DNA of 64,000 bases from the NCBI GenBank assembly GCA_017962375.1, contig JAGCVJ010000007.1, positions 88,104-152,103 of the forward strand. Reading direction: 5' to 3'. The notes below the pieces were generated by a model. The model had not been told where the DNA came from and did not search any database. It was given only the letters and a program-made list of their open reading frames with translations. This DNA is from Bacteroidales bacterium. Lineage in GTDB: Bacteria > Bacteroidota > Bacteroidia > Bacteroidales > UBA932. Of this stretch, positions 57,119 through 64,000 are shown in pieces (the first letter of the stretch is position 1; every line of letters starts with the position of its first letter). A program made the translations under genes and the position numbers.

Positions 57119-58540
57119 TTATTTCTTCTTGTTCGGCAGATCAAGTTCCAGCTGAGGGTTCTTCTTGGACGAAGCCTTCAGAAGGAGTGATACGCAAACT
57201 GCAACGATACCCAGGCCGATGAAGATATACTCTGCTCTGACGGCAGCGGTAATCTCCTGCTCGTGGTTGCCGGCATCGATAACGTATTTCTTCAAAACTC
57301 CGCCAACGAAGATAGGAACCAGCAGCATACCCATGTTCTGGATCCAGTAGATCAGGGAGTATGCGGTTCCCAGGTTCTTTTCCGGAATGATCTTAGGAAC
57401 GCTCGGCCACATTGCTGCAGGAACGAGGCTGTAGCCTATTCCGAGAATGCCGATAGCGGCATAGCCGGAGAACTGGCTTCCCTCAGGAGCGAATGCAATG
57501 ATCAGGTGAGCCGCAAGAACCAGGCAGGAACCCAGAATCATCCAGGTGGTTGCCTTGCCGATCTTGTCCACCAGAATGCCGAACAGAGGAGTTCCGATAA
57601 CCGTGCAGAACGGAATCATGGAAACCATCCAGGCGGCGGTTTCAACATCCAGGCCGAAGCGAGGGATGATGATGGAGGTGGCGAACTTCTTGAATGAAAT
57701 GATGCAGCAGTAGAAGAATACGCAAAGCAGGGAAATCAGGATGTAGTGCTTGTTGGTCAGAATCTTGAAGATGTCTGAGAACTTGAACTTGTCGTCCTCG
57801 CTGGTTTCCTTGGTGTCGGTTTCTCCGGTCTGCTTGTCGTACTTGGCGTCCATCGTGATAAACACGCTCCAGAGGATAATGCCCACAATCATGATTGCAA
57901 GGCCTACAAGAGCAGGACGGTTAGTCTCGGCGAAGGTGTAGAGAGCGTCCTTGGCATGCTCGCCCACAAGAACCGGAGAGAGCACGAATGCCATGGCGGT
58001 ACCAAGCCTGGCGATAGCCAGCTGAGCGCCCATTGCAAAGGCCATTTCCTTGCCTTTGAACCACTTGGCAATGGAACGCGTGACTGCCACTCCGGCAATC
58101 TCGCTGCCTAGGCCGAACAGCATGCACCCCACGTAAGCTAGCCAGAGAGATGGTTTGGCAATTCCAAGAGAATTGCTCATCCAGTTGGCCAGTCCGCTGC
58201 CGTTGAAGCTTGAGGATATGGCGTATGCCACAATTGCGGCGCCGCCAACCATCATGCCAACGAAAATGGAACCGGTAACTCTAACGCCCCATTTGTCGAG
58301 GAGCATACCGCAGATAATCAGACCGCCCCATACGCACAGGAAGGAATATCCGCCGGCGTAGAAGCCGTAGTTCTGGGAATCCCATCCGAGCTGGAGCAGT
58401 TCAGGAGTCTTGAAGATATGGCTCAGGGTAGAGAACATATCATCAAAGAAGTACGATGCGAACATCGGAACTACGAGACAGGCGAGCACAATCCACCTTG
58501 CGCTCTTGGAGTCTCTGAGTAGTTTGACTGCTTTGTTCAT
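57119..58540 (-). CDS. MFS transporter, paralogue 1
   Basis: 473 residues with about 12 membrane helices. The MFS loop motif appears as GMLLDKWGVRVTG after helix 2 and in weaker form as GILVDKIGKATTW in the second half; a central cytoplasmic loop is rich in Asp/Lys/Thr. The starts of the three carriers match (LLRDSKSARWIVLA here; LRDSAAMRWLALLL; LLRDSSRARWTALL), showing a common origin. Shape is near the oxalate/formate-antiporter group, but the substrate cannot be told. It is 21 bases downstream of paralogue 2. Confidence 0.88.
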   Translation of the reverse strand: MNKAVKLLRDSKSARWIVLACLVVPMFASYFFDDMFSTLSHIFKTPELLQLGWDSQNYGFYAGGYSFLCVWGGLIICGMLLDKWGVRVTGSIFVGMMVGGAAIVAYAISSSFNGSGLANWMSNSLGIAKPSLWLAYVGCMLFGLGSEIAGVAVTRSIAKWFKGKEMAFAMGAQLAIARLGTAMAFVLSPVLVGEHAKDALYTFAETNRPALVGLAIMIVGIILWSVFITMDAKYDKQTGETDTKETSEDDKFKFSDIFKILTNKHYILISLLCVFFYCCIISFKKFATSIIIPRFGLDVETAAWMVSMIPFCTVIGTPLFGILVDKIGKATTWMILGSCLVLAAHLIIAFAPEGSQFSGYAAIGILGIGYSLVPAAMWPSVPKIIPEKNLGTAYSLIYWIQNMGMLLVPIFVGGVLKKYVIDAGNHEQEITAAVRAEYIFIGLGIVAVCVSLLLKASSKKNPQLELDLPNKKK

Positions 58541-58561
58541 ATTATTGTGATGTTAATTGTT

Positions 58562-60232
58562 TCAGACAAGTTCTTCTCCGTCCATGATTTCTTCATTAAC
58601 CTTGTCGGACTCTTTCTTGATGTTAGGAAGCTCCAGGCCGTAGCCCTTCTTCTTGTCCACCCTCTTGAGGACAAGGCCCAAGATGAGGGCTGCCACTCCG
58701 AGGAACGCGAGCATCAGAAGAGGAGCGGTGTAGTCGAGCTTGGTAGGATCTTCAACTCCCGGATTGGTCTTGTCCAGGATCTTGCCGATAAGCAGCGGGA
58801 AGAGCCACAGGCCGATGTTCTGGATCCAGAATATCAGAGCGTACGCGCTACCGATAATCTTCTGGTCCACCAGTTTAGGAACGCTTGGCCATAGAGATGC
58901 AGGAACCAGAGAGAAGGATGATCCGAGAACCAGGATGGTTATGTAGGCTATGATTACGCCGCCAACCTGGCTGCCCTTGAACATAGGAAGTATGAACGCG
59001 AATGTCAGGTGGCAGAGGATAAGCAGCAAAGAGCCCAGAACGAGCATGCTTGCGGCTTTTCCCTTGTGGTCTACATAGCTTCCCAGGATCGGGGTGATGC
59101 CCACTGCCAGCAGAGGGAATACCGCAAAGATGGTCTCGGCGCTCTGCCTCATGTAACCCATGTAGCAGAATACAATCAGGGCAATTATCGCGATGAAAAG
59201 AAGAGTGTATTTCTTTGCCTTGCCCTTGGAGAAGTTGCTCATGAAGGCGGCAACTGCAACTACCAGCATAATAATGTACTGAACGATAGTTACGGTGTTG
59301 GAAGCCCAGAAGGAGTCCTTAGGAACCTCGGTGAAAGTGAGGTTGCACTGGAGCATGTTAACCGCATATTTCTGGAACGGGAAGATTGCTGAGTAATAGA
59401 GCACGCAAAGCAGAGCCACCAGCCAGAAGCCGGAACTTACCAGAATCTTGCCGATGTCGCTTACCTTGAACGGATCGTCCTTTTCCTCGGCCTCTCCGGT
59501 CTGGGAGTCGAGCTTCTTGTCCATGAAGAAGTAAACGATGAACATTATAAGGGCAATCATCAGCAGAACCACTCCGAAAGCCACTGAACGTGAAACATCT
59601 ATGTGCTCTCCCATCTTGGCGAACATAGGCGAGAATATCATGCAGGTTGCAACGCCGAGCCTGGCAAGAGCCATCTCAGAACCCATTGCAAGAGCCATTT
59701 CACGGCCTTTGAACCATTTCACGATTCCTCTGGAAACCGTAATTCCGGCCATCTCCACTCCGCAGCCGAAGATCATGAAGCCCACGGCGGCGAACTTGGC
59801 CGAAGCAGGCATTCCCTTGTAGAACGGCGAAATGCCGAGTTCGTCAAAGCCTGGTATGTAGTTGAGATTGTTGTTGAACCATTCTGAAATGGAAGTTCCG
59901 GCGAAGCTTTCGGTTACCGCATACCATTTGATAACGGCTCCCACCAGCATCACGAATCCCGAAAGCACGGCAGTGAACCTCACGCCCATCTTGTCCAGGA
60001 TGATACCTGCAAAGATGAGGAAGAACACGAACACGTTCAGGAATGTTTCCGAACCCTGCATTGTGCCGAATGCAGTTGAATCCCAGCCCCTGGTCTCCTG
60101 CATCAGGTCTTTGATCGGCGACAATATGTCCATAAAGATATATGAACAGAACATTGCCAGGGCAAGCAGCAAAAGTGCCAGCCAGCGCATTGCAGCCGAA
60201 TCTCTTAGTGTCTTTTTCAATTCAGTTGTCAT
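58562..60232 (-). CDS. MFS transporter, paralogue 2 (long form)
   Basis: 556 residues, longer than the others through a bigger outer loop (about 105-140, VTESFAGTSISEWFNNNLNY) and a charged C-terminal tail (ELPNIKKESDKVNEEIMDGE). The MFS motif is GIILDKMGVRFTAV; VSRGIVKWFKGREMALAMGS is shared almost unchanged with the other two. First gene of a two-carrier transcript leading to paralogue 1. Substrate unknown. Confidence 0.88.
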   Translation of the reverse strand: MTTELKKTLRDSAAMRWLALLLLALAMFCSYIFMDILSPIKDLMQETRGWDSTAFGTMQGSETFLNVFVFFLIFAGIILDKMGVRFTAVLSGFVMLVGAVIKWYAVTESFAGTSISEWFNNNLNYIPGFDELGISPFYKGMPASAKFAAVGFMIFGCGVEMAGITVSRGIVKWFKGREMALAMGSEMALARLGVATCMIFSPMFAKMGEHIDVSRSVAFGVVLLMIALIMFIVYFFMDKKLDSQTGEAEEKDDPFKVSDIGKILVSSGFWLVALLCVLYYSAIFPFQKYAVNMLQCNLTFTEVPKDSFWASNTVTIVQYIIMLVVAVAAFMSNFSKGKAKKYTLLFIAIIALIVFCYMGYMRQSAETIFAVFPLLAVGITPILGSYVDHKGKAASMLVLGSLLLILCHLTFAFILPMFKGSQVGGVIIAYITILVLGSSFSLVPASLWPSVPKLVDQKIIGSAYALIFWIQNIGLWLFPLLIGKILDKTNPGVEDPTKLDYTAPLLMLAFLGVAALILGLVLKRVDKKKGYGLELPNIKKESDKVNEEIMDGEELV

Positions 60233-60285
60233 TGTTTATGTGATTTTTGAAGATATAATCTCTAATCTATTGCCAAAAATGACTA

Positions 60286-60315
60286 CGCAATTTACAAAAT
60301 ATTGAGTAAATTGCG
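60286..60315. promoter_or_regulatory. Perfect inverted repeat CGCAATTTAC-N10-GTAAATTGCG between divergent MFS genes
   Basis: Half-sites 60286-60295 and 60306-60315 are exact reverse complements. Position midway between two divergent carrier genes suits a dimeric regulator; each half-site also contains TAAATTG, close to a -7 element, so it may be a symmetric divergent promoter. Confidence 0.6.
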
Positions 60316-60344
60316 AATTGTTTTAGAGAAACAGCCCCTCAATT

Positions 60345-61745
60345 ATGGAACAAGTCAAGAGACTGCTCAGAGATTCCTCGCGCGCAAGGTGGACGGCGCT
60401 GCTGATTATATCATTTGTGATGTTTGCGGCCTATCTGGCCTCCGACGTATATTCTCCCCTTAAAACCATCCTGGAAGAGGACAACGGCTGGACCAGCACC
60501 GAGTACGGCTATTTCGGGGCGGCCCAGAGCGTGTTCAACGTATTCCTGGGAATGCTGATTTTCAGCGGACTGCTCCTGGACAAAAAAGGCATCAGGCTAA
60601 CCGGAAACCTGGGATGCATACTTATGGTTGCCGGCTTCGCCTTGAAGTATTACGCTGTCACGTTCATGCCTTCAGACGACGGCCAGATGATTTCCGTCTT
60701 CTCCTGGAGTATGAAACGGCAGGTCTTCTGGGCCAGCCTGGGCTTTGCCATATTCGGCACCGGATGCGAAATGGCCGGCATATCCATCAGCAAAGCCATA
60801 GTCAAATGGTTCAGCGGCAAGGAACTGGCCCTGGCAATGGCCATCCAGCTCTCCATTGCCCGTTTGGGAAGCGGAGTGGCCCTGATTTTTTCGCCGATGA
60901 TATCCGAAAGGCTCCACAATGTCACCACTACAGTGCTGATAGGCCTTGTGTTCCTTATTATAGGAATGCTCGGATTCTTCGTCTACTGCCTGCAGGACAA
61001 AAAGCTGGACAAGCAGATGAAAGCTCTGGACAAGGAGCAGGGAAAGCAGGAGGAATCTTCCTTCTCTCTCCGCGACGTGAAGATGATAATCTCCAACCCG
61101 GGCTTCTGGCTGATATCCATACTGTGCCTGATCTTCTATGCGGCGGTAAGCCCGTTCTTCAAGTTCACGTCTGATCTTATGGTTAATAAGTTCAACGATG
61201 TAACTCCTTTCTATTCAGGAATATTCCCGTCGCTCATACCATTCGGGTGCATTTTGTTCTCCCCTCTTTTCGGAGCCATTTACGACAAATACGGCAAGGG
61301 AACGAGGCTGATGATAATCGGCGCCCTGGCCATAACCATAGTGCACGTGGTGTTCGGCCTTCCGGGAGTTCACCAGATTTGGGTTGCGGTTGCGCTGCTG
61401 TTGCTGCTTGGCCTTGGCTATGCCATGCTTCCTGCAGCCCTGTGGCCTTCGCTGGCCAAGATTATGCCGCAAAAGCAGTACGGAACGGCTATTGCCTTGG
61501 CGTTTTTCATCCAGAACATAGGGCTTATGCTGGTGCCTATGGTAATCGGATGGGTGCTGGACAACTTCTGCGTAATGCCTTCATACACCTCCGGAACCGT
61601 AAGCTATCCCGACAACATTAAATACGACTATACTCTGCCACAGATCATTTTCGCCGCAATGGGAGTCTGCGCCATAATACTCGCTTTCGCCCTCAGAAAG
61701 CTCGACCGAAAGAAAGGCTATGGTCTGGATACGGGCAAACAATAA
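60345..61745 (+). CDS. MFS transporter, paralogue 3
   Basis: 466 residues with about 12 helices. MFS motif GLLLDKKGIRLTG; the shared ISKAIVKWFSGKELALAMAI segment follows helix 4; the second-half loop reads GAIYDKYGKGTRL. Divergent from paralogues 1 and 2, and 15 bases upstream of dxs on the same strand, so dxs may be co-transcribed. Substrate unknown. Confidence 0.88.
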   Translation: MEQVKRLLRDSSRARWTALLIISFVMFAAYLASDVYSPLKTILEEDNGWTSTEYGYFGAAQSVFNVFLGMLIFSGLLLDKKGIRLTGNLGCILMVAGFALKYYAVTFMPSDDGQMISVFSWSMKRQVFWASLGFAIFGTGCEMAGISISKAIVKWFSGKELALAMAIQLSIARLGSGVALIFSPMISERLHNVTTTVLIGLVFLIIGMLGFFVYCLQDKKLDKQMKALDKEQGKQEESSFSLRDVKMIISNPGFWLISILCLIFYAAVSPFFKFTSDLMVNKFNDVTPFYSGIFPSLIPFGCILFSPLFGAIYDKYGKGTRLMIIGALAITIVHVVFGLPGVHQIWVAVALLLLLGLGYAMLPAALWPSLAKIMPQKQYGTAIALAFFIQNIGLMLVPMVIGWVLDNFCVMPSYTSGTVSYPDNIKYDYTLPQIIFAAMGVCAIILAFALRKLDRKKGYGLDTGKQ

Positions 61746-61760
61746 GAAACAATTTCAGCA

Positions 61761-63626
61761 ATGGAATTCAGGCTTTTAGACAAAATAGACTCTCCCGCTG
61801 ACATAAAAAGCCTCAATGTCAGGCAACTGGAGACTCTATGCGAAGAGATAAGAGAATATATGATAGAATGCTGCGCCACCAACCCGGGGCATCTTGGAGC
61901 CTCGCTGGGAAGCGTGGAGCTGGCAGTGGCGCTGCACTATGTGTTCAACACCCCTGAAGACAAGATAGTGTGGGACGTGGGCCATCAGGCATACGCCCAC
62001 AAGATCATCACCGGCAGAAGGGAGCAGTTCAAGCTAAACAGGAAGAAAGACGGGCTGTCCGGTTTCCCTAAGATGAGCGAAAGCCCTTACGACTCCTTTG
62101 GAGCCGGTCACGCGTCCACATCCGTTTCAGCAGCTCTGGGACTGGCCACGGCCGCCAAACTTCAGGGAAAAGACAACAAGGTTGTAGCCGTGCTTGGAGA
62201 CGGAGCCTTCTCCGGCGGACTGGCCTACGAGGGAATGAACAACGCCGGAGCCGCCGGCACAGACCTTCTTGTTATCCTCAACGATAACCAGATAGCCATA
62301 GACGAGAATGTAGGCGCCATGCACAACTATCTGCTGAAGATGAGCACGTCCAAGACCTACAACAGCATGAAGAACAAGATCTGGGGCTTTTTGGGCAACG
62401 GATGGCTCAGACGCAGCCTGCAAAAGGCGGTGATCAGCACCAAGAACTATTTCTTCAAGCACTCCACCATATTCTCCGGCATGGGTTTCAGATACTTCGG
62501 CATCATAGACGGAAACAACATCTCAGACCTGGTGGGCACCATAAACAGGATCAAGAATTTCAAGGGCCCGAAGCTTCTCCACATCAGAACCGTAAAGGGC
62601 AAGGGCTACAAGCCGGCTGAGGAAAACCAGAGCATCTGGCACGCCCCGGGCAAGTTCGACATAGAAACCGGAGAGAGAATCCGCTCAGAGGGCGCCCCTC
62701 TCAAATACCAGAACATTTTCGGGCAGACCATAGTAAAGCTCGCCGAAAAAGACAGCAGGATTGTGGGCATCACCCCTGCCATGCTCAGCGGCGGGCAGCT
62801 GAGCGACATGATGAAGGCCTTCCCTGAGAGAACTTTCGACGTAGGCATCGCCGAGGAACACGCTGTCACTTTCTCCGCCGGCCTGGCGGCAGACGGCATG
62901 CTTCCTTTCTGCAACGTTTACTCGTCTTTCCTGCAGAGAGGATTCGACCAGATTATCCACGATGTGGCCCTCCAGAACCTGAAAGTCATCTTCACCATAG
63001 ACAGGGCCGGGCTTGTGGGAGAAGACGGAGCCACCCACCAGGGAGCCTTCGACCTCTCCTACCTCAGAATAATACCTAACCTGACGGAGATGGCCCCTAT
63101 TGACGAAATAGAAATGCAGGACATGATTTACTCCGCCACCCTGGACGAATACACAGGCCCTATATCTATAAGGTATCCGAGAGGCAACTGCCAGGGTCTG
63201 GAACTGCCGGAGGAATTCAGCAAGATCGAGAAAGGAAAAGCCGTGAAGCTGCGCCAGGGCTCCGAAATAGCCGTTCTTTCCATCGGAACCATAGGAAACC
63301 AGGTCAAAAAGGCTATAGAAATGCTCGGCGATGAGGCCTCCAAGGTTTCACATTACAACATGAGATTCCTCAGGCCGCTGGACACCGCCGCCGTAGAAGA
63401 GGCGGCCGCCGGCCACAAGGCCATAATCACGGTTGAGGACGGAAGCGTGGTTGGAGGCCTTTACGGCGCTGTGTGCGAGACTCTTGCCGACAAGAACACA
63501 ATGTGCTCCGTTGTAGGTCTGGGCATACCGGACAGGTTCATAGAGCAGGGCACCGTAGCCCAGCAGCTGAGCGAGTGCGGCATAGACGCGGAGAGTATCT
63601 GCAAGGCTATTAGATACTTTTTTTAA
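61761..63626 (+). CDS. dxs: 1-deoxy-D-xylulose-5-phosphate synthase
   Basis: First step of the MEP isoprenoid path: joins pyruvate and glyceraldehyde 3-phosphate using thiamine diphosphate. 621 residues, normal length. DVGHQAYAHKI and GAGHASTSVSAALG, the ThDP motif GDGAFSGGLAYEGMNNAG, then the transketolase-like middle with GIAEEHAVTFSAGLAADG and IDRAGLVGEDGATHQGAFD, and a C-terminal domain with IRYPRGNCQG. Follows paralogue 3 by 15 bases. Confidence 0.98.
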   Translation: MEFRLLDKIDSPADIKSLNVRQLETLCEEIREYMIECCATNPGHLGASLGSVELAVALHYVFNTPEDKIVWDVGHQAYAHKIITGRREQFKLNRKKDGLSGFPKMSESPYDSFGAGHASTSVSAALGLATAAKLQGKDNKVVAVLGDGAFSGGLAYEGMNNAGAAGTDLLVILNDNQIAIDENVGAMHNYLLKMSTSKTYNSMKNKIWGFLGNGWLRRSLQKAVISTKNYFFKHSTIFSGMGFRYFGIIDGNNISDLVGTINRIKNFKGPKLLHIRTVKGKGYKPAEENQSIWHAPGKFDIETGERIRSEGAPLKYQNIFGQTIVKLAEKDSRIVGITPAMLSGGQLSDMMKAFPERTFDVGIAEEHAVTFSAGLAADGMLPFCNVYSSFLQRGFDQIIHDVALQNLKVIFTIDRAGLVGEDGATHQGAFDLSYLRIIPNLTEMAPIDEIEMQDMIYSATLDEYTGPISIRYPRGNCQGLELPEEFSKIEKGKAVKLRQGSEIAVLSIGTIGNQVKKAIEMLGDEASKVSHYNMRFLRPLDTAAVEEAAAGHKAIITVEDGSVVGGLYGAVCETLADKNTMCSVVGLGIPDRFIEQGTVAQQLSECGIDAESICKAIRYFF

Positions 63627-63644
63627 TCTTTTTTGAAAAAAGTT

Positions 63645-63674
63645 TTGCTTATTAATTTTAATCTTATACCTTTG
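63645..63674 (+). promoter_or_regulatory. Promoter of the tRNA cluster
   Basis: TTG (63645-63647), exactly 19 bases, then TACCTTTG (63667-63674): a textbook Bacteroidota promoter, 30 bases before the first tRNA. Confidence 0.85.
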
Positions 63675-63704
63675 CAGTCCATTTTGAGAAACGCAGATTT
63701 ATCT

Positions 63705-63778
63705 GCCGATGTAGCTCAGTTGGCCAGAGCAGCTGATTTGTAATCAGCTGGTCGGGGGTTCGAATCCCTCCATCGGCT
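63705..63778 (+). tRNA. tRNA-Thr (anticodon TGT)
   Basis: Acceptor GCCGATG pairs with CATCGGC; the anticodon stem GCTGA/TCAGC encloses TTTGTAA; T-arm GGGGGTTCGAATCCCTC. CCA is not fully encoded. Confidence 0.97.
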
Positions 63779-63802
63779 CAAAAAAGACATAAATTATTGG
63801 AC

Positions 63803-63885
63803 GGAGGGGTACCAAAGTGGCCAACTGGGGCAGACTGTAAATCTGCTGGCTCATGCCTTCGGAGGTTCGAATCCTTCCCCCTCCA
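63803..63885 (+). tRNA. tRNA-Tyr (anticodon GTA)
   Basis: Acceptor GGAGGGG pairs with CCCCTCC; the anticodon stem GCAGA/TCTGC encloses CTGTAAA; the long variable arm is as expected of bacterial tRNA-Tyr. Confidence 0.97.
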
Positions 63886-63893
63886 CAAAAGTT

Positions 63894-63966
63894 GCGGAAG
63901 TAGCTCAGTTGGTAGAGCATCAGCCTTCCAAGCTGAGGGTCGCGGGTTCGAACCTCGTCTTCCGCT
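63894..63966 (+). tRNA. tRNA-Gly (anticodon TCC)
   Basis: Acceptor GCGGAAG pairs with CTTCCGC; the anticodon stem TCAGC/GCTGA encloses CTTCCAA. Confidence 0.97.
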
Positions 63967-63971
63967 CTAAA

Positions 63972-64000
63972 GCCGACGTAGCTCAGTGGTAGAGCACTTC
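63972..64000 (+). tRNA. Partial tRNA at window end, probably tRNA-Thr (GGT)
   Basis: GCCGACGTAGCTCAGTGGTA is a tRNA 5' half with a normal D-arm, cut before the anticodon. Identity is inferred from the usual order Thr-Tyr-Gly-Thr-tuf in this phylum. Confidence 0.7.

Noticed and set aside
63627-63660. T-rich stretch with CTTTTTTGAAAAAAG after dxs as a terminator
   Set aside because: The stem has only A-T pairs and overlaps the tRNA promoter region; not convincing enough to list.

Overview
The window is a chromosomal segment of an anaerobic member of the Bacteroidota, most likely order Bacteroidales. This rests on the Bat aerotolerance operon, BACON-domain and fimbrillin-type lipoproteins, TonB-linked outer-membrane proteins, an NADH-type [FeFe] hydrogenase, repeated Bacteroidota promoter elements (TTG-N19/20-TAnnTTTG) and a tRNA cluster ordered Thr-Tyr-Gly-(Thr), which in this phylum usually precedes tuf. 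Genus cannot be told from the sequence alone. Coding density is high; no stretch over 300 bases lacks a gene. No rRNA, CRISPR array or intact insertion sequence was seen.

Layout. 1-4.8 kb (minus): a truncated outer-membrane beta-barrel protein, ruvC, serS, rpmA and rplU. 4.8-6.6 kb (plus): an AAA-type protein with a degenerate nucleotide site and a cysteine-free sirtuin. 6.7-17.5 kb (plus): six exported proteins in one run (BACON lipoprotein, DNA/RNA endonuclease, endonuclease/exonuclease/phosphatase protein, TonB-receptor-like barrel, DUF5689 lipoprotein, M3 peptidase), read here as a surface nucleic-acid and peptide scavenging locus. 17.6-21.8 kb (plus): hydB-hydA-hydC, with an in-frame amber codon in hydC. 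21.8-33.5 kb (minus): a DUF2284 protein, a secreted unknown, a phosphoesterase/beta-propeller protein and a complete Bat operon (MoxR, DUF58, unnamed membrane protein, BatA, a BatB-BatC fusion, BatD, BatE). 33.6-36.4 kb (plus): truA and exbB-exbD-tonB, which could power the TonB-dependent barrels.

36.4-41.1 kb is the accessory part: two small membrane proteins, a GIY-YIG-like protein and a WYL regulator in one run, then a region that reads AT-richer with orphan exported proteins, a small XRE regulator and an internally deleted dinD. 41.1-44.5 kb (minus): M64 peptidase, era and an rluB-type synthase with a basic repeat tail. 44.5-57.1 kb is mostly housekeeping: FtsX-type permease, topoisomerase IV subunit A, aroK, recJ, lysS, a SpoU methyltransferase, aroE, a 42-residue peptide plus a fimbrillin-like lipoprotein, ssb and purA. 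57.1-61.7 kb: three paralogous MFS carriers, two divergent from the third across a perfect inverted repeat. 61.8-64 kb: dxs and the tRNA cluster, cut by the window end.

The points most worth a second look are the scavenging locus, the amber codon in hydC, the BatB-BatC fusion, the degenerate AAA protein, the GIY-YIG/WYL cassette and the dinD deletion whose junction sits beside a perfect 11-bp hairpin.
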